A stretch of 14,881 nt of DNA from Treponema sp. (GTDB lineage Bacteria; Spirochaetota; Spirochaetia; Treponematales; Breznakiellaceae). The notes beneath the pieces are model-generated. The model did not search any database. It saw only the letters and a program-made list of their open reading frames with translations, and was not told the origin of the DNA. Made by a program: the position numbers and the translations under genes. The DNA is taken from the NCBI GenBank assembly GCA_031255615.1, contig JAIRSD010000109.1:1-14881 (forward strand), given 5' to 3'. Positions 1 through 6,642 of the stretch are shown here, piece by piece (the stretch's first letter is position 1; every line of letters begins with the position of its first letter).

Positions 1-1181
1 TAAGGGCTGAGGAGCTTCAGGCTTAGACGCAGGGGCAGATGATCGCTCAGGCCCCCGCCGGTTCGGATGCTGTACAGGTTGGGGGTTCCCTGGGCATTTA
101 CAAAGGGTTCGACGCGCAGGGTTTCGCCCCCCTCAAATTCCCAGCCCTGTCCGTCAAAAAGAGCGGAGTTTAAAAGAAAATGATCGATGGTTTCCCAGTC
201 GTTGCTGTAAAAATAGGATCCCCCCTTTAACTCCTTCCCCCAGGGACTGTAAAGGGCGGCGGTCCCCTCGGCAAAGTAGGCGGACCGGGGCGGTTTATTG
301 CCGCTCAGCACCAGGAAATCCGTCTGGACCGACCCGGCTTCCGCGCCGCCGTCCCTGGCCAGCCCCGCGTGGTGGGCCGCCTTGGGGTCGTCGGGAAGGA
401 GGGCGCAGATGTAGCGGCCCGCCTGGCGGTAGTATTCGTCGTGGTTTTCGTTTAAATCCCCCATGATGAGGACCGGCGTCCCCGGCGTTTCGGCCTCGAT
501 TTCCCGAAGCCGCCGCAGAATAAGCCGGGCGGAGGCCCGCCGCTGGCCTTCGGTCTTTTCATCTCCCCCCAGTTTCGATTTCCAGTGGCAGATAAACAGG
601 GCCAGGGGGATCCCCTCCGCCTCTACCCACACTTCCGCCACGGGCCGGGGCGTGGTTTCATTCTCCGCGGTAAAAGAATGGGCCCGCTGCTGGACAAGGG
701 GGATCTTGCTTAAAATTCCAAGCCCCAGGGACATGCCGCTAACATTGGCGAAGGAACTGTAACGGTACCGCGCCTGGGAGCCCCCCAGGGAAGCCAGACT
801 CTCCGCCATATCCAGAAGCGTCTGGGGATTCTCAATCTCCGCCAGGGCGAGAATATCGGGAAAACCCGAGGGAATTTGACTAATCCCCTTGGCCATGGCG
901 GTGATCCTGGCCCTGTATTTCTCCGCCGACCAGCCCGCCGTTTCCATGTAATCCAAATATTCGGACCCGCTCTCCTCCCCGTCGAAAAGGGCCTGGACGT
1001 TCCAGAAAAGGACATCCAGTTCCCCCTTGTCCAAACCCGCCGCCGCTCCGGCGGCTGCCTCGCAGGAAGCCCCCAGCAGAATCAGCGCTCCCCCCAGCAG
1101 CAAGAGAAGCCCCGCCCAGACCCTCCAGGGGCCGAACAGCCGGGCAAGAGCCCCGCAGCCGCCCTCCAATCCTCGTTTCAT
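1..1181 (-). CDS. Endonuclease/exonuclease/phosphatase (EEP) family lipoprotein
   Basis: I translated this gene directly from the minus strand: 393 codons are open from an ATG at 1181. The family signature is complete: WNVQALFDG (residues 60-68), AEIEN with the metal-binding Glu near 115, CHWKSK (198-203), GDLNEN (241-246) and a C-terminal SDH (379-381). The fold is known for Mg-dependent phosphodiesterases, such as nucleases and sphingomyelinase- or phosphatase-like enzymes; the substrate cannot be read from sequence. Residues 1-40 form a basic then hydrophobic signal segment ending LLGASC, a relaxed lipobox, so export as a lipoprotein is likely. The start is supported by AAGGAGAG about 5 nt upstream. 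The final two bases at the window edge read TA on this strand, right where EEP domains usually end after SDH, so the stop (TAA or TAG) probably falls at the edge and the gene is essentially complete. Confidence 0.85.
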   Translation of the reverse strand, partial: MKRGLEGGCGALARLFGPWRVWAGLLLLLGGALILLGASCEAAAGAAAGLDKGELDVLFWNVQALFDGEESGSEYLDYMETAGWSAEKYRARITAMAKGISQIPSGFPDILALAEIENPQTLLDMAESLASLGGSQARYRYSSFANVSGMSLGLGILSKIPLVQQRAHSFTAENETTPRPVAEVWVEAEGIPLALFICHWKSKLGGDEKTEGQRRASARLILRRLREIEAETPGTPVLIMGDLNENHDEYYRQAGRYICALLPDDPKAAHHAGLARDGGAEAGSVQTDFLVLSGNKPPRSAYFAEGTAALYSPWGKELKGGSYFYSNDWETIDHFLLNSALFDGQGWEFEGGETLRVEPFVNAQGTPNLYSIRTGGGLSDHLPLRLSLKLLSP

Positions 1182-1202
1182 AGTCTCTCCTTGCGTATCC
1201 TT

Positions 1203-1222
1203 GTCCCGGCCCCCACCGGGAC
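1203..1222 (-). other. Hairpin in the leader of the EEP gene
   Basis: A perfect 7-bp inverted repeat (GTCCCGG / CCGGGAC, 6-nt loop) lies about 20 bp upstream of the EEP start. On the minus strand a TATATAGG box-like sequence sits just upstream at about 1234-1241. No good -35 is visible, so I call only the hairpin. It could be a 5'-UTR structure or another member of the palindromes scattered through this window. Confidence 0.4.
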
Positions 1223-1334
1223 GGGATCGTTCTCCTATATAGGGGGGGCAAAACGGCGATTTGCTTGGCTTTTTTCAATTTTTTTTAGCTTTTTCAGGTT
1301 TTGAAGGGGGCGGCAGGCCTCGCGCCGCGTTTTT

Positions 1335-1423
1335 TTGGGCGCATCCCCGCCTCCGGCGGGGACCGGGCTATCCGCTCTAACAAAAACCCTACGGGTTTTT
1401 ATTCCGCTTCTATCCCTTGCGCG
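1335..1423 (+). repeat. Modular hairpin repeat RepA, copy 1
   Basis: This 89-bp element runs from TTGGGCGCATCCCC to CTATCCCTTGCGCG. It contains a fixed hairpin (CCCCGCC tcc GGCGGGG), a conserved linker GGGCTATCCGCTCT, a second hairpin (AAAAACCC tac GGGTTTTT) and a conserved tail. GCGCA and TGCGC at the two ends could pair to close the structure. Copy 4 (13554-13642) is almost identical; copies 2 and 3 are inverted. It lies between two divergent genes, so it is not simply a terminator. Confidence 0.85.
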
Positions 1424-1562
1424 GGAGGAAGCCCTGCCGGTCCGGCAGGGCTTCCTCCTTCCGAGTTGCCGCGCGGTACGCGGCAACTCAAGGAATCCGC
1501 TCCCTAAAACGGAGTTTCGCGAAGCGAAACTCCGCAAAACCAAAACGCCCTGCGTTTTGGTT
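1424..1562. repeat. Hairpin array abutting RepA copy 1
   Basis: Four consecutive palindromes follow RepA. First, 1424-1458, a 17-bp perfect stem around a single central base. Second, 1463-1489, an 11-bp stem GAGTTGCCGCG. Third, 1510-1534, CGGAGTTTCGC gaa GCGAAACTCCG. Fourth, 1538-1562, AACCAAAACGC cct GCGTTTTGGTT. The third and fourth recur beside each other at 8944-9000 and 10593-10650, so they are family modules (here hairpins B and A). The linker GGAATCCGCTCC echoes the CCGCTC linkers inside RepA. ORFs across this stretch are readings through palindromes and not credible genes. From 1563 to 1645 I see only the leader of the next gene. Confidence 0.8.
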
Positions 1563-1645
1563 CGGCCTCCCTGTTGACGCGGTTTGCGGAACTTCTGTCT
1601 GGTAAGCGGCCCCCCTTCTTTATATGATGGGGCAGGGGGTACACG

Positions 1646-2338
1646 ATGTTTCCAGAGGGTAAAACCAAGGCATTGACCTTGAGCTACGACGACGGGGTGG
1701 AACAGGACCGGAAGCTGGTTGAGATACTGAACCGCTATGGGATAAAGGCCGCCTTTAACCTGAACAGCGGCATCCAGACCGGGGCCGGCGGCTGGGTGAA
1801 CAAGGATATTGCGGGGCGGGATCTGCCCATTAAACGGATGAATGTCCGGGGGCTTCGGGAGCTTTACGCGGGCCACGAGATCGCGGTCCACGGCCTGACC
1901 CATCCCCGTTTGGAGAACCTGGACGAGGAGACTGTCCTGAACGAACTGGAGCAGGACCGGCTGAATCTGGAGCGGATCTTTGGGGCCGGAATTTGCGGCA
2001 TGGCCTATCCCTATGGGACCTTCAACGATCTGGTGAAAAAATGCGCCGCCGCCTGCGGTCTGCGCTACGGCCGGGGGGTGCGGAGCACCCATTCCTTCGA
2101 TGTGCCGGAGGACTTGCTGGCCTACCAGCCCACCTGCCACCACGCCGACGCGGAGCTGATGGAACTGGGGGAGCGGTTTATCAAACTTAAGAGCCCCCGG
2201 CCCCAGGTCTTTTACCTCTGGGGCCACAGTTACGAGTTCGACATGGGCCGCAACTGGCAGGTGATAGAGGATTTCTGCCGGCTTATGGCGAACCGGGACG
2301 ATATTTTCTACGCCACCAATGCCCAGGCCCTGCTGTAG
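1646..2338 (+). CDS. Polysaccharide deacetylase (NodB/CE4 family) protein
   Basis: A 230-residue protein with the compact NodB homology domain. Motif 1 is LSYDDG (residues 12-17), giving the catalytic-base and metal-binding Asp pair. Motif 2 is HGLTH (82-86), giving two metal-ligand histidines. YPYGTF (121-126) is the motif-3 equivalent, and LWGHSYEF (191-198) provides a further His. The family removes N-acetyl or other acyl groups from polysaccharides such as peptidoglycan or chitin oligomers. There is no signal peptide or membrane segment, so a cytoplasmic role or an atypical substrate is likely. The ATG at 1646 is the only sensible start; a purine-rich GGCAGGGGG lies upstream, and two upstream ATGs (1624, 1627) are out of frame. 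The gene diverges from the EEP gene across a repeat cluster and converges on the next gene. Confidence 0.85.
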   Translation: MFPEGKTKALTLSYDDGVEQDRKLVEILNRYGIKAAFNLNSGIQTGAGGWVNKDIAGRDLPIKRMNVRGLRELYAGHEIAVHGLTHPRLENLDEETVLNELEQDRLNLERIFGAGICGMAYPYGTFNDLVKKCAAACGLRYGRGVRSTHSFDVPEDLLAYQPTCHHADAELMELGERFIKLKSPRPQVFYLWGHSYEFDMGRNWQVIEDFCRLMANRDDIFYATNAQALL

Positions 2339-2368
2339 GCCGCTTATAGGCCCGCTATAGGCCGTTTA
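2336..2368. repeat. Three tandem 11-bp repeats joining two convergent stop codons
   Basis: Three direct units, TAGGCCGCTTA, TAGGCCCGCTA and TAGGCCGTTTA, fill the intergenic space exactly. The first unit begins with the TAG stop of the deacetylase, and the last ends with the TTA that is the TAA stop of the minus-strand lipoprotein gene. I see no stem followed by a T-run here, so it is not an obvious terminator. Confidence 0.85.
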
Positions 2369-3070
2369 CAGATTAAAGGCCTTGAGGAGCTTTTCCACCC
2401 TGACGGGCCTTCCCTTCTCATCATCCGCGGGGACCGTGGTAAAGGTCCAGCCCGGAATCCGGGCGGGATCCGCGCCGGCCCCGGCAAGGGGGGCGGGGTT
2501 CAGGGCGAAGACGATGTCCATGTCGTTGGCCGCCGCATCCTTGGCCCACTCGAAAAGGTTGCCGTCCCCCAGGCTGATGCCGTAATGGTCCATGGCCATG
2601 TGGTAGCCGATGCTGTCCCGCTTGAGTTTGAGGATCTGCCGGTAAGATTCCAGGGGCGTCGCGTCCCCTGGATAGGAAAACCGCTCCCTCCCCAGTTTGG
2701 TTCCCACCGTGATCTTTTCGTCGGCGAATCCGTAATGATCCGGCAGTTTGCGGGGATCGAGGCCCGCCGCGATAAAGGGGGCGGCGTCGAATTCGAAGAA
2801 CAGATCGTATCGGGGGCTTTCCGCGAAATCGGCGCTCCAGATAAAACGGACGCTGTTGTCCGGGGCCGCCAGGGACCAGCCGCCCGCCGCTTCGTCCCGG
2901 CTGACGGGCCGGGGGAGCCGGGGGAGGATCTGTTCAAGGGACCGGAGCGAACCGGCTCCCACCACATCCAGCTTTTCGCAGGAGCAAAGGAGGCCGCCGG
3001 AGAAGACGGCCGCCGCGAGGAGGGCCGCCGTACCGAGGGCGGTCCGGGGGGGATGCTTCGTTCCTTTCAT
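2366..3070 (-). CDS. Unrecognised lipoprotein coupled to copA
   Basis: A 234-residue protein I cannot assign to a family. Residues 1-31 form a lipoprotein-type signal: basic N-terminus, Ala/Leu-rich core and GLLCSC with Cys31 as the likely lipidated residue (Cys29 also present). The mature part is soluble-looking, with aromatic and acidic stretches. The segment [10 protein letters not shown] (155-164), rich in Met and His, is the sort of cluster that can bind Cu+ or Zn2+, but that is inference. Its ATG overlaps the copA stop as ATGA (3067-3070), which implies translational coupling and a shared transcript. A purine-rich AAGGGGG lies just upstream, inside copA. Position and export suggest a periplasmic or surface partner of the copper exporter. 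Confidence 0.75.
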   Translation of the reverse strand: MKGTKHPPRTALGTAALLAAAVFSGGLLCSCEKLDVVGAGSLRSLEQILPRLPRPVSRDEAAGGWSLAAPDNSVRFIWSADFAESPRYDLFFEFDAAPFIAAGLDPRKLPDHYGFADEKITVGTKLGRERFSYPGDATPLESYRQILKLKRDSIGYHMAMDHYGISLGDGNLFEWAKDAAANDMDIVFALNPAPLAGAGADPARIPGWTFTTVPADDEKGRPVRVEKLLKAFNL

Positions 3071-5598
3071 CGCGGGGCCCCCTTGGACGGGGCGGCCCGG
3101 ACCGGCTTAAAGTGTTTAAGCCGCAGGGCGTTGCTTACCACCGACACGGAACTCATGCTCATGGCGGCGGCGGCGAAGATGGGGTTGAGGAGGGGCCCCC
3201 CGAAAAGGTAGAGGAGTCCGGCGGCGACGGGGATTCCCAGGGTGTTGTAGCCGAAGGCCCAGAACAGGTTCTGCTTGATGGTGCGGATGGTCCGCTTGCT
3301 TAGGTTGATGGCCGTGGGAACGTCCAGGAGATCGCTGCGCATGAGGACGATGTCCGCCGATTCCATGGCCACGTCGGTGCCGCTGCCGATAGCGATTCCC
3401 ACGTCCGCCTGGGCCAGGGCCGGGGCGTCGTTGATGCCGTCCCCTATCATGGCTACAACCCGGCGGCGGGTTTGGGAGAGGGGCCGGCCCCCTTCCCCCG
3501 CCGGGGCCTCCCCCGATTCCTGCAATTTTTTTATCTCCGCCGCCTTATCCTGGGGCAGCACCTCCGCCAGGACCCGGTCGATTCCCGCCTGTTGCGCGAT
3601 GGCGGCGGCGGTCTTCCGGTTGTCCCCGGTGATCATGGCGACCTCTATCCCCATGGCGCGGAGGGCCGCCACCGCCTCCCCGCTGCTTCCCTTCAGCACG
3701 TCCGCCACCGCCGCGATTCCCGCGGCCTCCGGGCCGGCCCCGCCGTCCAGGGCGATATACATGGGGGTTTTGCCCGCGGCGGCCAGGCGGTCGCTTTCCG
3801 ATTCCAGGCCCTTAAGGGAGACCCGCCGTTCTTCCATGAGCTTCCGGTTCCCCACTACCACCCGGCAGGGGGCCGCCGCCGGGTCCCCCGGACCCGCCGC
3901 GCCGTCAAGTTCCACCTCGATGCCCCGGCCCGGCAGGGCGGTAAAGCTCCGAAGGGCCGCCAGTTCCAGCCCCCTGTCCCGCGCCCCCCGGACGATAGCC
4001 TCTCCCAGGGGGTGTTCGGAGCCCTGTTCGGCGGAGGCGGCGAGCCGGAGGAGCGCGTCTTCCGGGCTTAACTGGGGGGGCGTTGCGGGGGGGGAACCCT
4101 CGGGATTCGCCTTTCCCCCCCCGCTGAGGGGGGTGGCCCGCAACAAAGTGCGGGCCAGGGGGGAGGCTTCCCCCCTCATGACGATGAGATCGGTAACCTG
4201 GGGTTTCCCCTCGGTTAGGGTGCCGGTTTTGTCGAACACGATGGTGGTGATTTTGTGGGCGGTCTCCAGGGCTTCGCCGCCCTTGATGAGGATGCCGTTT
4301 TCCGCGCCCTTGCCGGCGCCGACCATGATGGCGGTGGGGGTGGCGAGGCCCAGGGCGCAGGGGCAGGCGATGACCAGGACGGAAATGAAGACGGTGAGGG
4401 CGAATTCCAGCGCCGATTTTCCCGGGGGGGGGCTGATGAGGCCGGCGGAGAGGGCGGCGAACCAGGCGACGCCGGCGATGAGGGCGAGGGCGCAGACGAT
4501 GGGGACGAAGTAGCCGGCCACGATGTCGGCCAGTTGGGCGATGGGGGCTTTGGAACCCTGGGCTTCCTCTACCAGGCGGATGATCTGGGCCAGGGCGGTG
4601 TCGCCGCCGACTTTTTCCGCCCGGAAGCGGAGGAGGCCGTTGCCGTTGATGGAGGCGCCGTACACCGGGTCGCCGGGTTTTTTGTCTACCGGCATGCTTT
4701 CGCCGGTGAGCATGGATTCGTCAACGGAACCGGCGCCCTCCGTAACGACGCCGTCCACGGGGATCTTGGCGCCGGGTTTGACGACCACGATGTCGCCGGG
4801 GACGACCGCCGCGATGGGGATTTCCCGCTCCACCCCTTCGCCGGAGGGGCCGGCGGCGACGATGATCGCCGTTTTGGGGGCCAGCCCCATGAGCCGTTTG
4901 ATGGCGTCGCCGGTCCGGCCCTTGGACACGGCTTCCAGGGTTTTTCCCAGCAGGATGAGGGCGATGATGATGCCGGCGGTTTCGTAGTACAGGGATTCCA
5001 CGGCGTGGAAGCTGCCCTGGGCGATCTGCCATACGTTGAAGGTGCTGTAGATAAAGGCCGCCGAGGTGCCGACGGCGATAAGGCTGTCCATGTTGGGGCT
5101 GCGGTGCAGGATGTTTCTGAAACCCGCCGTGTAGAACCGGAAACCCACGGCCATGATGGGGACGACCAGGACCAGCTCCGCCAGGGCGTAGACCAGGGGG
5201 TAATTCATGGGGGACAGCGCCCTGGGGAAGGGGAGGATGAGCCAGGAGGGGACCACCGCGCCCATCATGGGGACCATGGCGATATAGAGCAGGGGGAGGC
5301 CCAGGGCGGCGGCGACGGTAAATTTGGTTTTAAGGACCCGGATAGCCTTTTCCCTGCGCCGTCTGTCCTGCTCCGCCGCGTCGTCGCCGAGTTCCAGGGC
5401 CTTGTATCCGGCCTTCTCGACCGCCTCCTGGATGGCCGGTATCCTGATGACCCCCGGATCGTAGACCACCGCGGCTTTTTCGGTGGCCAGGTTCACCACG
5501 GCGCTTTCTATGCCTTCCAGTTTGCGGATAGCCCTTTCAACCCGGGCCGCGCAGGCCGCGCAGGTCATGCCGCCGATGGACAGGGTCTGACTTTGCAT
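3067..5598 (-). CDS. copA: Cu+-exporting P1B-1-type ATPase CopA
   Basis: An 843-residue heavy-metal ATPase that couples ATP hydrolysis to Cu+ export across the inner membrane. Visible in order: one N-terminal HMA domain with GMTCAAC (Cys13, Cys16); membrane helices from about residue 92; actuator TGES (298-301); CPC (412-414) in the ion-path helix; DKTGT with the phosphorylated Asp456; SEHP (527-530); TGDN (657-660); and GDGINDAP (719-726). C-terminal YN (784-785) and MSMSS (813-817) are the subgroup 1B-1 determinants for Cu+/Ag+. The start at 5598 is chosen because AGGAG sits about 8 nt upstream and the HMA domain begins at once; an upstream GTG at 5724 would add 42 residues with no domain. 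Two insertions relative to my memory of the family, about residues 476-510 and 696-713, coincide with palindromic GC-rich DNA. All catalytic motifs are intact. Confidence 0.93.
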   Translation of the reverse strand: MQSQTLSIGGMTCAACAARVERAIRKLEGIESAVVNLATEKAAVVYDPGVIRIPAIQEAVEKAGYKALELGDDAAEQDRRRREKAIRVLKTKFTVAAALGLPLLYIAMVPMMGAVVPSWLILPFPRALSPMNYPLVYALAELVLVVPIMAVGFRFYTAGFRNILHRSPNMDSLIAVGTSAAFIYSTFNVWQIAQGSFHAVESLYYETAGIIIALILLGKTLEAVSKGRTGDAIKRLMGLAPKTAIIVAAGPSGEGVEREIPIAAVVPGDIVVVKPGAKIPVDGVVTEGAGSVDESMLTGESMPVDKKPGDPVYGASINGNGLLRFRAEKVGGDTALAQIIRLVEEAQGSKAPIAQLADIVAGYFVPIVCALALIAGVAWFAALSAGLISPPPGKSALEFALTVFISVLVIACPCALGLATPTAIMVGAGKGAENGILIKGGEALETAHKITTIVFDKTGTLTEGKPQVTDLIVMRGEASPLARTLLRATPLSGGGKANPEGSPPATPPQLSPEDALLRLAASAEQGSEHPLGEAIVRGARDRGLELAALRSFTALPGRGIEVELDGAAGPGDPAAAPCRVVVGNRKLMEERRVSLKGLESESDRLAAAGKTPMYIALDGGAGPEAAGIAAVADVLKGSSGEAVAALRAMGIEVAMITGDNRKTAAAIAQQAGIDRVLAEVLPQDKAAEIKKLQESGEAPAGEGGRPLSQTRRRVVAMIGDGINDAPALAQADVGIAIGSGTDVAMESADIVLMRSDLLDVPTAINLSKRTIRTIKQNLFWAFGYNTLGIPVAAGLLYLFGGPLLNPIFAAAAMSMSSVSVVSNALRLKHFKPVRAAPSKGAPR

Positions 5599-5905
5599 GG
5601 TTTTCGCTCCTCCTCCCACATTTTTTGTCTTCGTCCGGGGCGGCCCGCCCGGCGATTCCCCTGCTGGGAAAGCGCCGAATGTCGATTCCCCTTTGGGCGT
5701 GTTTTTTGCCGCCGTAAAAAACACGGGCTCTCAAGGCAGCCGGAGGCTGCCGGGGTTCCGGTTTCGCCTTGCGTCAGGAGATTTCCCCGGCGGCCCCGGA
5801 AAACCGCGATTTCGCGAATGTTCGCAGATTTTTATACGAAAATCCCTCGCCGCCAGTGGGATTCGCGTAATCCACGGACAATCAACGCCCTTCGCAAGGC
5901 GCTGG
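5599..5905 (-). other. copA upstream region with two hairpins, no gene
   Basis: About 300 bp without a credible gene. It contains a 10-bp inverted repeat (CGTGTTTTTT / AAAAAACACG, 5698-5725) and a 7-bp one with a three-base loop (GGCAGCC gga GGCTGCC, 5735-5751). Both would lie in the copA leader if transcription starts farther right. On the minus strand CGTATAAAAATC around 5830-5841 resembles a -10 box, but I find no matching -35. No CopY- or CueR-type operator is recognisable. Confidence 0.4.
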
Positions 5906-6114
5906 TACCTTGCTTACCCTGCATCACCGGATAAGAGCAACGGCCGGAACAGGAATTTGAACCGCGAAGGCGCACCAGGGCGAGCTGCGGCTCGCCAGGA
6001 ACACGAAGGAATGAAAAAGCGCCGCCTATCCCCGCCTTTCGTGCGCCTTCTTCGCCTTAGTGGTAAATTTCTTCCGTCCGCATATCCAACTTTTTAGGCT
6101 AAGCGGCCTGCTAA
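5906..6114 (+). repeat. Dispersed repeat R2, copy 1
   Basis: This copy aligns with 8705-8878 and 14787-14881. It begins TACCTTGCTTACCCTGCATCA and ends GCGGCCTGCTAA. The interior has complementary arms, ACCGCGAAGGCGCACC on the left and GTGCGCCTTCTTCGCC on the right, so the unit could fold into a long imperfect hairpin. This copy alone carries an extra palindrome, GGCGAGC tgcg GCTCGCC (5979-5996). Its right end overlaps the TAG stop of the DUF2318 gene by the last few bases. Confidence 0.8.
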
Positions 6115-6632
6115 CTCCGCCTCCACCGGGAGAAGATGATCCGGGCCCCGTCCAGAAACTCTTTGGAGATGGTGATTGCCCCGTTCCCTACCGCTTTATG
6201 GGCGTCGGGAATGGGGACCGGGTTGCAGCCCCCGGAACGGATCCCCACCTGGCTCATGCGGAAACGGCTGCCGCAGTTCTGGCAGACCAGCACCGTTCCC
6301 TGCTGTTTGTAAAAGCCCCGGCCCGAGGCGTAGCACACCTGGCAGGTATTGAAGGCGGTGCGGACGCTCCCGTCCGGGGCCTTGACCGCCAGGACCTCAA
6401 GCCGGGTTCCCTTGATGTCCACCGGGTAGAAGGCCGCGTTTGCCGTAAGCTCCGCCAGGGGGATCACCAGATCCCGGTCGGCGACGGCGGGCTTGACCGT
6501 GTTGATCTCCCCGCCCTCTCCAAAGGCAAGACCGGCGGCAACCAGCATGAGCGCCCCCACGCACAGGCCCCCGCGCCGTCCGAAGGCTCCGGGTTTTTTC
6601 CCTCGTCCGCCTTCCTTAACCCCTCCATTCAT
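6111..6632 (-). CDS. DUF2318 (FtrD-like) Fe-S-containing protein
   Basis: A 173-residue protein with one N-terminal hydrophobic segment (about residues 21-38, signal or anchor) and the cysteine pattern of DUF2318/PF10080: TCQVC (Cys97, Cys100), CQNCG (Cys117, Cys120) and GGCNP (Cys136). Family members are described as membrane-associated Fe-S proteins, including FtrD of the copper-dependent iron transporter FtrABCD. A redox role beside the fusion protein's cupredoxin region is the reasonable inference. The start at 6632 follows a very strong Shine-Dalgarno, AAGGAGGA with a 5-nt spacer. The upstream gene's TAA at 6643-6645 is embedded in the same TAAGGAGG string, so the two genes form one operon. 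A longer ORF from 6740 would overlap the upstream gene and add no domain. Confidence 0.88.
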   Translation of the reverse strand: MNGGVKEGGRGKKPGAFGRRGGLCVGALMLVAAGLAFGEGGEINTVKPAVADRDLVIPLAELTANAAFYPVDIKGTRLEVLAVKAPDGSVRTAFNTCQVCYASGRGFYKQQGTVLVCQNCGSRFRMSQVGIRSGGCNPVPIPDAHKAVGNGAITISKEFLDGARIIFSRWRRS

Positions 6633-6642
6633 GGGTTCCTCC

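Noticed and set aside
1335..1562. CRISPR-like array
   Set aside because: The repeats are different palindromes with short linkers; there is no regular repeat-spacer period and no cas gene.
1235..2227. 330-codon minus-strand ORF opposite the deacetylase
   Set aside because: It is antisense to a NodB domain and its C-terminal half reads through hairpin repeats.
3275..4513. 412-codon plus-strand ORF within copA
   Set aside because: Ser/Arg/Ala-rich shadow frame with no recognisable motif.
4255..5934. 559-codon plus-strand ORF antisense to copA
   Set aside because: Its Asp/Gly/His-rich translation is the shadow of GC-rich copA codons; the minus strand carries every P1B-ATPase motif.
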